Positions 40,507-50,733 of a DNA stretch of 64,000 bases are shown here, piece after piece. The notes under the pieces were generated by a model. That model was not told the origin of the DNA, ran no database searches, and was given only the letters and a program-made list of their open reading frames with translations. The stretch spans positions 62,001-126,000 of the forward strand of contig JADWQD010000014.1 of assembly GCA_016110215.1 (NCBI GenBank). Direction: 5' to 3'. Every line of letters starts with the position of its first letter. Position 1 is the first letter of the stretch. Origin of the DNA: Capronia americana. Taxonomy: Eukaryota; Ascomycota; Eurotiomycetes; Chaetothyriales; Herpotrichiellaceae. Both the position numbers and the translations under genes were made by a program.

Positions 40507-41316
40507 TTACAACTTCGCACCCCCTCCCCTCGAATCCTGCAGCCTCAACCCGTTCAGATCTACGCGCACACTATTCCTCCCCAACAGCACCTCCTGGCAA
40601 TCATCCTCGGCTACCCCATTCACAAACTGCGTGACGAGGAAGTCCACCCTCTTCTGGCCCATCACGACCATCGGTGCGTGCCACGTCCCGGGACCGTACG
40701 TGACCGCTTGATCTCCCCTCGCGACAAAAGCACGCAGGCGAGACAAATCGGGCGGATTGGTTACGACTTTCGACGATCCGCCAGGCAACGTCGCTGTGAT
40801 CGAGCCCGGGAGAGACGGCGCCACAATAACCAAGAACATGGTCCCGGCATCGGTCGCGGAGAGGCCCAACGGGGCGAACGTCTGCGTCGTATAAGGATGC
40901 CGTTCCAGGATCTCGACTTTGAACCCCAACCCCAACCCCGCGGGGCTCGTGGATGTGGTGTCGATGCCAATCCCGCTCAGGTTCCGCGGAAAACATGAGA
41001 ACATGCTCATTTGAGGCGTCGACGGCCGGTTGGTCGGCGAGCGGGAGTAGTTGTTGGCGAACTGCGAGATCGGAGACGTTTTGAGGGCGGAGTTCTGGTT
41101 TGCTAGCACCGCGGCGGGTTGATGGGGTGGGTGGAGAGGGGCAGGGACTGTGGTGGCGGTTCTGGGAGGATGGGTGAGAGTGGACGGGAAGGGAGGAGAT
41201 ATGGCTGTGCCGAAGTCGGCGAAGGAGGAAGGCGTCAGTGGTTCGAGGCTTAGACGCTCGAGGTGAGAGTGAGATGAAGGGGTTGAGGGTTGTGGTGGGA
41301 GAGTTGGAGGCGTCAT
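40507..41316 (-). CDS. DAL3: Ureidoglycolate hydrolase/lyase (allantoin catabolism)
   Basis: Single exon of 269 aa. It cleaves (S)-ureidoglycolate to glyoxylate and urea, the last step of purine-ring catabolism. Family blocks are visible: P-L-T-P-S-S-F-A-D-F-G near the N-terminus, M-S-M-F-S-C-F-P-R, V-E-I-L-E-R-H-P-Y-T-T-Q-T-F-A-P-L-G, M-F-L-V-I-V-A-P and G-T-W-H-A-P-M-V-V, which carry the conserved His and Glu of the cupin-like core. Ser/Thr/Pro-rich inserts make it longer than bacterial AllA (about 160 aa), which is usual in fungi. It converges tail to tail on dynein IC with a 262-bp gap. One GATA-type site (CGATAG near 41441) lies upstream, compatible with nitrogen control but weak evidence. 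Confidence 0.92.
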   Translation of the reverse strand: MTPPTLPPQPSTPSSHSHLERLSLEPLTPSSFADFGTAISPPFPSTLTHPPRTATTVPAPLHPPHQPAAVLANQNSALKTSPISQFANNYSRSPTNRPSTPQMSMFSCFPRNLSGIGIDTTSTSPAGLGLGFKVEILERHPYTTQTFAPLGLSATDAGTMFLVIVAPSLPGSITATLPGGSSKVVTNPPDLSRLRAFVARGDQAVTYGPGTWHAPMVVMGQKRVDFLVTQFVNGVAEDDCQEVLLGRNSVRVDLNGLRLQDSRGGGAKL

Positions 41317-42190
41317 TGTCTTTGCAGAGGAAGTGACTGGAGACAGAGCGCCTTCAGAGGATGTTTCTTTCCGATTAACGCACGATCACCTTCAAAATGC
41401 CTCCCTTTCACTGCGAATGGTCAGATATCACAAGGCTCTGAGTCGATAGTGTGTTCCAGACAAGGCTGACTCTCGTCCTTCTTGCGGATCCTGTTGTCCA
41501 ATGCGGTGACTGTTACCAGGCGTCTGTCACTTCAACGGCGCTCAGTTCCTTCTTGGTGAACCCGGTAATACTGTGATCAAAGTAATTCTTGCCTTCAGAC
41601 TGGCCGATCAACAGTCATCAAACGCATCGAGTAGGACGAGGACAAGGCCCTGCAATCCGGTGAGTTGAGCGATGAGATCCGAAGCGATCTCGCTTGGGCG
41701 AATGTCAGCCAATCAGAGCACGCCTTTGTGCATGACTCAGCCTCCTCGGCAAAGTATCCGAGGGGTTCACCAAGTCTCCCTGCTTTGATGACCTTACCCT
41801 CACCCTGGGAGTATCTGTTCTCTGACTCGATATGTGACATTCCCGGAGCGTCTCCAGCTTGATCCAGCTTCGAACTCTTCCTCCGCGGATATGTTGTTTG
41901 TTCGCCCTTCATGCTTCAGGTCGGCGGCCAGCTTCAATTGCTCCCGTGTCATCATTTCTCTTACGAAACGCGATGCCATTTGAACGGTTGTTTTCGAGCG
42001 GCAGGTAGGCATGCTTCGGTCTCACTTCTATGCTCCGCAGGTCCATGGAGTGCCTGAGGCCGTGGATACGCGTCACGTCAGGAATGGATCCGTTAATTGA
42101 CTCGCGGTCTTGCTTATATCTGTGTGACTCCCATTGCCGTTGCGCCGAACGTGAGTACCATAACAATGACGCCCGTGATTATCCGCCAGA
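41317..42190. other. Divergent intergenic region between ureidoglycolate enzyme and MFS
   Basis: This 874-bp stretch should hold the promoters of both flanking genes. Apart from one CGATAG GATA-type element near 41441, I see nothing distinctive. Small ORFs here are not supported. Confidence 0.45.
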
Positions 42191-43946
42191 ATGGAGACAT
42201 ATCGACAATATCGCCGGATAGGACACTCCCTACAGAGTCAACTCGAGCACAATATCGAGCGGGTACGCACTTTACCATGTCTTTCCCGTCAGCAGACCCG
42301 GATCGTCAACGGCCGCGCCGTACTCGTTGTTGACTGGGACGGGCCGGATGACTCTTTGAACCCTAGGAATTGGCCCTTCGCCAAGCGCCTGAGAGCGACC
42401 ATGGTCATATGCTTGATAGGAGGACTAATGGGCGCCGCCTCTTCCCTCGACAGTGCAGTCATTCCTCAAGCGGCACACGATCTGGGCGTCAGCGAGGTTA
42501 CGGAAAGCTTCGGGGCTATCGGCAGCTTCCTGCTCGGCTTCGGTCCTGGCGCTCTGGTGGCAGGCCCCTTCTCCGAAGTCCTTGGGCGGAATCAAATCTA
42601 CCTGCCCGCGCTTACCCTGTTTTGCCTGTTCATTATGGCTTCAGCGCTCGCTCCGGACATTGGCAGCCAGATTGTTTTCCGCTTCGTGGCCTGCGTGGTG
42701 GGGGCGGCGCCGTCGGTCTGTGTTGGTGGAAGCATATCCGATATGTTCAGCCCAATGGAGAAGACGTACATGTTTCCCTTTTTCAGTCTTTTCGGCTTCG
42801 GAGGGGCGGCACTCGGTCCGGTCATGGGTGCTTGGATTGCAGAGTCGCCGGTACTGCATTCCTGGCGGTGGGCAGAATGGGTCACTTTGATGCTGGCCGG
42901 AGTTGCCTTGGCCATAACGTTCCTCTTCCAGCCGGAGACATATGCCCCGGTCTTGTTGAGCTGGAAGGCACGACAGCTCCGCAAGATCACGGGCGATGAC
43001 AGATACTACGCCGAGCATGAGATTGAACGGATACCGCTGTCCACGCGTCTGAAGACAGCTCTTCGCCGGCCCTTCGTCCTGGCCATGCACGAGCCGATCA
43101 TCTTGCTCATCTCGTTCTACCTGTGTCTGGTTTACGTTATTCTGTTCACATTCCTCAGTGGCTACGACTTCATCTTCCGAAGGACATACAACATCTCTCA
43201 GGGGTTGACAAACACAATCTTTGTGGCGATCCTGGTCGGCATCTGGTTGGCCTATCTGGCAATCCCCTGGATCTACAATCGGACGGTCCGAGCTCAGCGG
43301 GAAGCCGAATCTCAGCGCAAGAAACAATTCGAACCCGAAGTTCGACTTTGGTACGCCATGTTGGGTGCTCCGGTGGTAAGTCTGCCCCAGTCTCAAGTTT
43401 GTGTCAGCGCTGTGGTCCTAACGCCCGCTTGAACGATGTCAGCCACTAGACTTTTATCTCGACCTATACTAACTTGGCCGTATTCAACAGATGCCCCTCT
43501 CTTTGTTTTGGATGGCGTGGACCTCCTATTCCAGCATCTCGATCTGGTCTCCAATCCTGGCGTCCGTCTTCTTCGGATACTCGGCCGAGATGATCTTCAT
43601 CACCAGTTACATGTACCTCATTGACGTATATGAGACATATGCTGCCAGTGCCCTTGTGTTCTCCACGGTGTCCCGTTATTTGTGTGCCGGCCCTATGGTG
43701 GTCGCTGCAATTCCCTTCTACGAGAATGTTGGACATCATTGGACAGTTACAATCCTCGCATGCTTCAGTCTTTTGCTTGCACCGATACCGTTCGTCTTTT
43801 ACAAGTACGGTCCTATTATTCGGAGAAAGAGTCGATATGCGGTCATTAGCAAGGAGGGCTTCGATTCCAGAGAAGCCACGGTTCCTCCTGAAGGCAGTTC
43901 GGATACAGATATTGCAGATTCTGAAGACAAGGAAGAGCGGTCTTGA
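42191..43946 (+). CDS. MFS drug/polyamine transporter, DHA1 family
   Basis: Two exons (42191-43375 and 43491-43946; 115-bp intron joined in phase 0) give 546 aa with 12 predicted helices. The cytosolic N-terminus ends in V-D-W-D-G-P-D-D-S-L-N-P-R-N-W-P, the signature of the fungal Tpo1/Flu1-like DHA1 subfamily. The loop 2-3 motif A region is G-P-F-S-E-V-L-G-R-N-Q-I-Y (about 125-137). Helix 5 has G-F-G-G-A-A-L-G-P-V-M-G-A-W-I, the antiporter motif C. The second exon supplies the last four helices (W-S-P-I-L-A-S-V-F-F-G-Y and onward) and a Ser/Asp-rich tail. It is a proton-coupled exporter; the substrate is unknown. It is next to a tRNA gene and a second, unrelated MFS gene. Confidence 0.92.
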
Positions 43947-44472
43947 CGCGTGAGCAGAAGCGCACGATCGGGGCCAGAGTGCCAATTGTACCCTCTACGA
44001 GGAAAGGTCTTTGCAACGAGATATTTACATCCGCTGGTGCGGCACTGACCGGGCCTTTTCATGAAATCATTCCGTGAAAATTGAGCAGCTTCTAATTAAT
44101 CAATGAATGTAGCATTTTGCGGGAGAAACACGACACCGGAGCGAGAAATTCATATTTGACCTCGCAAAAATAGTAGCTGTGTAGCTTGAATAGAACTCGA
44201 ATCGACATGGTCCTGCTACATTACCTCGTATAGAGCGGAATTCATTATTAGACAAAGGTCGTGTCGACTCATACATTTATTCAGTCTCAAAGTGCTATGA
44301 AGGTCGGAGTCTTCGCAAGGAGTTGATCGGCTATTAATTTGTTACGAGTACAATTACAGTCCGAAGCTGATGAATGCAATAATTACAATATCCCATATAA
44401 GATTTCCAACTTCGCAAACTCATGCGAGAAGAGAAACGTCCCAAAAAAAGGAGAAAAAGAACAAAAAGAAAT
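43947..44472. other. Intergenic: MFS 3' flank and tRNA 3' flank
   Basis: This AT-rich spacer of 526 bp contains TACCTCGTA at 44222-44230. A T-rich (minus-strand) run just below 44473 can end Pol III transcription of the tRNA. Confidence 0.55.
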
Positions 44473-44571
44473 TGGCGGCACCCAGAGTCGAACTGGGATC
44501 GGATCGGAATGAGGTCCACCTGGCAGATGTCGAGCCACAACGATACATGCTAACCCTTACACCATGCCACC
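44473..44571 (-). tRNA. tRNA, probably His (GTG), with a 27-nt intron
   Basis: Read on the minus strand, the acceptor stem GGTGGCA pairs with TGCCGCC, with discriminator A at 44473. The D arm is GTGT/GCAT with GG in the loop. The anticodon loop is T-T-G-T-G-G|C, giving anticodon GTG, with the intron in the canonical place after position 37. The T arm is CCCAG-TTCGACT-CTGGG. Removing 27 nt leaves a 72-nt mature tRNA. The internal promoter B box (GTTCGACTC) is intact, and a T5 stretch follows as Pol III terminator. The anticodon stem has one mismatch at 27-43. A genomic G precedes position 1 (44572), where tRNA-His normally receives an added G. Introns in tRNA-His are unusual, so the isotype needs a tRNAscan check. 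Confidence 0.7.
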
Positions 44572-45039
44572 CTGATGATTGTGGGCTAAAATCCGCCTCT
44601 TCAAAATATGAACCTGATTTTTGACCTGCCTCGGTTAGCATCGGCTCTGAGTAGAGCCGGTCACGTGGCAGGGATCATCCCAGACTGGGGCGCTGAGAGA
44701 TGTCATTGGATGAACAAACTAAACTACCGCATGATACACGATATGGTCTTGTTGTGTTCAAAGACAGATTATATGTTTGAAGAGCTGTCACGAAAGTTTA
44801 TGATGTTGTTGGCGCCAGAGGAAGCGCAACATGGAAGCGGAATGATGCCAGCCAAGTTGAAACACTTCTGTAAATACCTTGTAGGGAGGAGCGTAGCTGC
44901 GTTTGAACGCGCAAGCAAATGTAACGCTGGCCACCCATGCTGAGTCAATGCTTCGAGACGTAAGTCCAAAGCTGTCATCTGGCGAAATCTATACCTTGTC
45001 ATCGTGCTCCCATGCCAACACATACAGACCTCAAGAGCC
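44572..45039. other. Intergenic: tRNA upstream and promoter of the second MFS gene
   Basis: This 468-bp spacer shows no gene and no strong motif. Confidence 0.5.
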
Positions 45040-46895
45040 ATGGACGGTCAGAAGGTCACTGTGGCGAACGAGGGCCAAGAACTACACCAGATACCTCTCA
45101 CCAATGACGAAAATCAGCAAGAGAACGCGCTTCCCCAGCAGGAGCAAAAATATCCAACGGGGTTGAGATTCGTCCTTTTGACTGTCGGACTGATATTCAC
45201 CATCTTTCTGTCGGCCTTGGACACGTCGATCATCTCGACGGCCATACCCAGAATCACCGACCAATTTGGAACTGTCAAGGATGTTGGTTGGTATGGATCT
45301 GCCTACACGATCACTAACGCTGCCTTTCAGTCGACTTGGGGCAAAGCTGTAGGTTGATGGCCTCCCTCGGCTACGGGTGTGGCAGAAGAAGAACAAGAGC
45401 GTCTTGGGGCTGACCGGCATTGTTACGCACAGTACAAGCACTTTCCCCTCAAGAGGGTGTTCTTGCTTACGGTGTTTATCTTCGAACTCGGCAACACGAT
45501 ATGCGCCGTCGCTCCAAGCAGCCCCATCCTGATTCTGGGTAGGATTGTTGCGGGAATGGGAGGTGGTGGAGCCATGACAGGAGCCTTTATTACCATCGCA
45601 ATCAGCGTCAAGCCTCAATACAGAGCCGCGTATATGGGAGTACTGGGAGTGACGTTCGGAACCGCCAGCGTGGTAGGCCCGCTCCTGGGCGGTGTGCTGA
45701 CCGATGGCCCGGGTTGGCAATGGTGCTTTTGGTGAGGAAACGTGCCACAGCTTCTGATTCTAGATCAAGGACTCATAATTGCGCAGGATCAGTCTCCCCT
45801 TGGGTGCTCTGGCAGCTTCCATCATGGTCCTTACCGTCAAGACCCTTCCATCTCCCGAATCGGCGCGAGTCCCTTTGAAAGAGAAGCTTGTTTCGCTAGA
45901 CCTAGCTGGGAGCCTGCTTGTCCTAGGTAAGTGCCACGATGCATGGGTTGACGATGTTTCTAAGAGGGGTGACTGATCTTCCTCTCTGCATAGGGTCAAT
46001 GGCTTGTCTCGTCCTCGCCCTAGAGAAGGGGGGAGTTTCGTCGACCTGGAAGAATTGGCGAGTCGTTGCTAGCCTCACATCCTCTGCTGCGCTCCTTGTC
46101 ATATTCGTCATCAATGAATGGCTGATGGGCAATCGAGCCATGATCCAACCCCATCTGCTCCAGAAACGCTCCATTGTCATCAACTTGATCTATCAATTGT
46201 TCCTCGCAGGGTTGTTTTTCCCGCTACTATACGCCCTACCAATCCAATTTCAGTCGGTCGGCAATCACTCTGCTTCGGAGAGCGGTCTACGTTTGATACC
46301 GCTGGTAGCGGGTGTTTCGGTCTTCACCATGGTCGCCAATGGAGTCCTCACCTTTTGGCGATATTATACCCCTTTCCTGGTCGTCGGAGCCATCGGGGGA
46401 ACGATTGGCGTCACCATGGTTCATACTCTGGGTGCTGACGCGAGTCTGGGCTCCTGGATCGGCTTTGAAGTTCTCACCGCGATGGGCGTGGGCCTTGCGC
46501 TCCAAGTTCCCATGATCGCTAACCAGGCAGCTGTAGGCACTGAGGATATGGCCGCAGTGACAGCGTTGACGCTTTTCTCGGAGAACATCGGCACGTCCAT
46601 CTTCATCGCTGCGACGGAAGCCGCGTTTACCAACAGTTTGATTTCGAGTCTGGGGCAACACGTTCCGAAGCTCCAACCCGAGCTAGTTGTCAATGCCGGG
46701 GCAACAGAAATCAGAAGGTTGTTCGCGAAAGATCAGGTCCAGGGGATACTGGCGGCGTATCTACAAGGCTGCAAGGATAGCCAGCTGGTCCCTGTTGCCT
46801 GCGGGGGTGTGGCGACAGCGGTCTCGATGCTTCTGGTCGTTCCCGCTGTTGTTCAGTCATGGGACAGTTGGAAGCACAAACCTCACGCTCACTGA
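45040..46895 (+). CDS. MFS multidrug/toxin efflux-type transporter, DHA2 (14-helix) family
   Basis: Four exons (45040-45348, 45433-45731, 45787-45926, 45994-46895; introns 84, 55 and 67 bp) give 549 aa. The DHA2 signature follows a polar N-terminus: [16 protein letters not shown] (about 58-73), D-V-G-W-Y-G-S-A-Y (81-89), then [12 protein letters not shown] and the motif C region [25 protein letters not shown] is rebuilt across intron 2, a conserved site in this family. The last exon encodes about eight helices and a short basic tail. Homologues export mycotoxins and drugs, but there is no biosynthetic cluster beside it here, so the substrate is open. Confidence 0.92.
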
Positions 46896-48136
46896 GGCAA
46901 GACACAGCACGGGTTCTCGATTCAACATCTTTCGGGAGGCTGGCAGGCGTAGTTCAGATGACCTTCAACCCATCCGCGAGCCACCACAAAACAAATCACA
47001 CAGACGTGGTCCGTGTTGTCGCTATTCAAGCCAGGCGGTCAGGAGATCGTCGAGGCGCCAGCGAGACGCACACAGCATTCTCCTTTATCCTACTTCTGAC
47101 CATCGAGACTATTGTCCGTATTTCATGCAATAATGGGTCATACGTATGGATATGCGGCAAGCATGGTCAGTCACCTCGGGGCGTTTGATTGGACGAGTTT
47201 GGCGGTGTACAGGGCGCCACTGTGCCCCCCCCTCCACCAAGACCCCGTTCAGACCCCCATCCACCCCCCCTCAAGCCTCCATCAAGACTCCATCGCACTT
47301 GGCCGCTGCACTTGGACACTTGTTACCAATCCATTCCTCAACACACCTTCACTCTGCGTCTCTAGCTCGTCCACCAGACCGCCGACATTGGCCCTGGCCG
47401 CACATGGTCGCCTTTGCAATCCTCTTATCAAGTCGCTGATCGTCACATGGTCCTCGACATTTCGGGCAACAGTGATTGATAATGTCGGAGATCTGGCGCC
47501 CGATGTGTCCACTCAGGCGCCTGGTCCATGCAGCGCTTCATCGACCGCCCTTGCAGGCATTTGCACCGTCGCTTCTCAACCAATCTCTCCTGCAGACGAC
47601 CACGTCAAGTGGCGGCAAAGTCCTCGCCTTTGAGGCTTAGACGTGCAGCAAGCGGTTTCTTGATGAGTGCTGTCATTGCTAATAATTGTGCTTTGCCAAA
47701 ATTGGCTTGTTCTCGCTACAGTAGCTGGCCCATTTTTCCAGATGGCATTTCCTCGAGCACCGCGCATTCTTGGTCCCCGGCATTTTTTTTGTTTCAACGC
47801 TTGCTCTGAATTTCCTTCGTGTTTCAAAATGCCTTGAAGATCCAGGATCGTGGTGGACAGATTCGATTCGACATGGGATCATCTATGCTCTGCGACGCTT
47901 AAGGTGTTGCCCATCACTGTCCATACCGGTGCGCTTCCTCGAGCACTGGTGATGATCGCCTCTCACTGAGCGCCTCCGCCACCACCGTGTTCCAGTCACT
48001 CTGTCTTGTCTCTTTTGTTTAGCATTTTCAAACGGACCAGCGGTTGCAGAGCTTGCGCTTATTACGACCCCAGGAGGCCAGGCCACATTCAAAAAACGGG
48101 TTGCGGTTAATTTCTACCTCAAGGTCTCTGCATGAT
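46896..48136. other. Intergenic: MFS 3' flank and promoter of the 385-aa gene
   Basis: This 1.24-kb stretch has no gene. A C-rich block at 47225-47270 forms a G-quadruplex motif on the minus strand. The plus-strand ORF 47112-47633 is low-complexity Pro/Ser/Thr and not credible. Confidence 0.5.
47225..47270 (-). other. G-quadruplex motif (minus strand)
   Basis: Four C runs on the plus strand (8, 4, 5 and 7 bases at 47225-47232, 47243-47246, 47254-47258 and 47264-47270) give four G runs on the minus strand with loops of 5, 7 and 10 bases. One loop exceeds the usual limit of seven. Confidence 0.5.
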
Positions 48137-49294
48137 ATGATGACGATACGAATCATGAGCTATCAGTATGAAACGAAACCCACGATGGGCGATCGGATTG
48201 ACGAATCAGATGCCGAGTCGTTCCACTCGGCCATCTCGACTGTAACGAAGGGCAGCTGCAAAGGCCACAGCTGCAAGCGGAGCGAGAATGCTGTGCGTCC
48301 GGATCCTATATTAAAGCAAGAAAATGCCCCAGCCAGACCGCGGTCGAAGACGGCATGTTCCCAAAGATCCAACTCTTCACAGAAATCACACTCGAGATCA
48401 CGCCCAAAGTCTTTGCGACAGGATTCCATCCCGATACCACGCCGGCGAAGCAGCTTGCCCAGGCAGAAGCAGCTTGCTCGCCGAGATTCGGCAACACTCC
48501 ATCTTCAGAGCTGCCACTTGTTCTCATCACTAGACGGGATGATGGCCATGAGCAGAGACATCACTCCTCTGCCGAGTCTGTCAAGTTCAAGAACGACCAC
48601 CCGACACGCCTCGCTTGTCCCCGACGGCACCTTTGACCCAGACGGCATCAAGCGCGTCTGTGAGAAAATCGACGCAAGGTTAGCGACAGCAGCAGCCGAC
48701 ACTGAGGATGATCACCACCACCACCACCACCACCCGGTCGCGGATCCTTTCGCTTGCGGATACTCGTACACCCCGCCAGCAGGCAGCGTGGAGAATTCAC
48801 CAACTCTGTCCTCCGGGTTCCACGCCCCTGTAGACGAGCACAGCTCCCTGCTGTCCCGCGCGATGACAGCCCCAGTAGCCAAAGCGCCGCAAAGACCACA
48901 GCTCGACACGGTGATATCCTGGACATCCAACGCCACGCGGCGCACCGAGTACGAGAAGATCGACCGTGCGCACCGCGGCGTCCGAGGCTTCGTGCGTCGC
49001 GTGTGGCCCCAGTGTCTGCGGAAGAAGAACGGGAGGAGAGGATTCTTTACCGGCGACTGCGACGGGGATAGCGTGCGACGGTTCCGCATGAGCGTTAGCG
49101 ACGATGATGACGACGACCACAGTGACGCCGGGGATGGGATTGCCCGGGACCTTGACCATACAGGACTGGACGAGAAGACGGCACTGGAGCTTGAAATTAC
49201 AGGCGCCTCCAAGGGTAATGCAACTGGCAACGAGACCCCGAGGGGGAAGGAGGCGAAAACGAGGAACCCCTGGTTATCGTGCTTCGAGTTATGA
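48137..49294 (+). CDS. Conserved hypothetical fungal protein with His run
   Basis: Single exon of 385 aa from ATG-ATG at 48137; the longer frame upstream begins only with TTG. No known domain is recognised. The first ~150 residues are basic, Ser/Arg-rich and disordered (S-R-S-R-P-K-S-L-R-Q-D-S). A probable conserved block runs L-V-P-D-G-T-F-D-P-D-G-I-K-R-V-C-E-K-I-D-A-R-L. Next come seven His in a row (about residue 192), then a second block V-I-S-W-T-S-N-A-T-R-R-T-E-Y-E-K-I-D-R and G-V-R-G-F-V-R-R-V-W-P-Q-C ending in G-D-C-D-G-D-S-V-R-R. An acidic Asp run follows. The Trp/Arg/Cys pattern of the second block looks constrained, so the gene is probably real. There is no signal peptide or membrane helix. 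Confidence 0.72.
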   Translation: MMTIRIMSYQYETKPTMGDRIDESDAESFHSAISTVTKGSCKGHSCKRSENAVRPDPILKQENAPARPRSKTACSQRSNSSQKSHSRSRPKSLRQDSIPIPRRRSSLPRQKQLARRDSATLHLQSCHLFSSLDGMMAMSRDITPLPSLSSSRTTTRHASLVPDGTFDPDGIKRVCEKIDARLATAAADTEDDHHHHHHHPVADPFACGYSYTPPAGSVENSPTLSSGFHAPVDEHSSLLSRAMTAPVAKAPQRPQLDTVISWTSNATRRTEYEKIDRAHRGVRGFVRRVWPQCLRKKNGRRGFFTGDCDGDSVRRFRMSVSDDDDDDHSDAGDGIARDLDHTGLDEKTALELEITGASKGNATGNETPRGKEAKTRNPWLSCFEL

Positions 49295-50166
49295 CAAATT
49301 CAGGCTGACGACCGTGACGAGAAAAAAAAACGCCGGAAGGTTTAATGATGAGGGAACTGTTTGTGTTTTGTGCAATCAGCTTCTGCATGCATTCCCATGA
49401 TGCCAGCCTTTGCTTCATGATACCACCAAATGCGATGGAATTTTGACTAGCTCTTGCCGGGCAGTTCACATGTGGGCTGCTTTGATGTACTCAGGCTATT
49501 TACCCTCCCTTGGACATACTCCCCATGCAAGTACATATGCCACATAATCCCAGCTTCTGGAGGTCCTCTCGAAGGGCACTCCCCTTCTGCTCTGCGCACG
49601 TGCTCGTCGCGAAGGCCTCGATGCTTCGAGTATATGAAATTGATGTAGGCGTCCTTTGTCGGGGCCGGACGTACGTCGTGGACGAGGAGCCGAGAACTGC
49701 TTCACGGACCAGTGAAGCGCGACACGTTAGCACAGCGCCGCCCCGTGTATGCTCTTCGTTTCCCAAATGGTGAGTGGATGCTTCCGTGGGCCTGACTCTC
49801 GACAATGCGACGAATTGCTCGTAATAGCTCCAAGAAGGATCATCCCTTCGAACTGGGAGGCCAAGCCACGTATGTGTGTCCAGGTGAGTGTCCTGGCCAG
49901 ACCACAGCGGGTAATCACAAACGTGTCCTTCGGGTCTGAGAACACCTCCTCCATTGCAGCCAGCAAGCAAGTCCTCCATTAGGTGGTCGAGCATCCACTG
50001 TACAGCCTGAGCCGTTTGTGTAGTCAACTTTCGTTGTCATGTTTGAGGCGCCTTTTTCCTGCAGCTGTGTCTCATCCCGTTCTCAAATTTGTTGTTTCGG
50101 TCCCCTCTCGCTGTCTTCTTTTTTGCGGGCCGTGTTTCCCTGTAGTCACGCCTCTACCACCGGCCC
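49295..50166. other. Convergent intergenic region
   Basis: This 872-bp stretch lies between the 385-aa gene and the IMP3 stop. A minus-strand ORF (49500-50027) has no ATG start but is fairly hydrophilic and continuous; a relic or unsplit exon is possible, and I cannot identify it. Confidence 0.4.
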
Positions 50167-50733
50167 TCACAACAGATCGAAGTCATCCAACTTCTCTCTG
50201 TATTGCAGCACCTGTCTCTTGACCTTACTGCTATCCACCCAGGTGACGAAGTCTTCCATGCCCCTCGACACCAGAAACGCCGGGTCCGTGACAACTTCAG
50301 TCCCGACCCTCACATGGCCCTGCTCCACGAACTTGTGCGCCGTGGCGACATGCTCGACCATGGCGTTCCGCACCATCACGATCCCGAGCCGGCGGCGACA
50401 GAACGCCGAGACCGTCACGTCCTTCTCTACGCTCGACAGTCCGGCGCCCTGGCTGCGATTCTGCTTGAGAATCCCCATCTGGTACAGTTTCTCCAGCATG
50501 GTGCCTTCCATCTCGACTCGAAATGGGTCCGTCGGGTCGAGATTGCTCAGCATGTGGGCGAGCTGCCTCAGTCGGCCGCACAGGGCGTTGTACTTCGAGT
50601 AGTCTAGCGGGTGGGTGAGGTGGTAGCGCCGCCGGACTGCGGCTTCGCGGTGGGAGGGACCGTCGGACTTGTAGGTGAGGAAGTCGACTTTGCGGAGGAG
50701 GCGGGATTCGTGATGTTTGAGTTTGCGCACCAT
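50167..50733 (-). CDS. IMP3: U3 snoRNP protein IMP3
   Basis: Single exon of 188 aa (yeast Imp3 is 183 aa). The start is the ATG giving M-V-R-K-L-K-H-H-E-S-R-L-L-R-K-V-D-F, the invariant N-terminus; the in-frame extension upstream has only TTG. Imp3 belongs to the uS4 family and helps the U3 snoRNA pair with the pre-rRNA in the small-subunit processome. The S4 RNA-binding region is in the C-terminal half: C-R-R-R-L-G-I-V-M-V-R-N-A-M-V-E-H-V-A-T-A-H-K-F-V-E-Q-G-H-V-R-V-G, followed by D-P-A-F-L-V-S-R-G-M-E-D-F-V-T-W. All conserved blocks are present, so it should be functional and essential. Confidence 0.95.
   Translation of the reverse strand: MVRKLKHHESRLLRKVDFLTYKSDGPSHREAAVRRRYHLTHPLDYSKYNALCGRLRQLAHMLSNLDPTDPFRVEMEGTMLEKLYQMGILKQNRSQGAGLSSVEKDVTVSAFCRRRLGIVMVRNAMVEHVATAHKFVEQGHVRVGTEVVTDPAFLVSRGMEDFVTWVDSSKVKRQVLQYREKLDDFDLL

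Noticed and set aside
47112..47633. Plus-strand ORF of 173 codons
   Set aside because: Pro/Ser/Thr low complexity caused by C-rich DNA.
48044..48136. N-terminal extension of the 385-aa protein
   Set aside because: The upstream frame opens only with TTG; ATG-ATG at 48137 is the first true start.
49500..50027. Minus-strand ORF of 175 codons
   Set aside because: No ATG at its head and no domain; could be a relic, but evidence is too thin to list as a gene.
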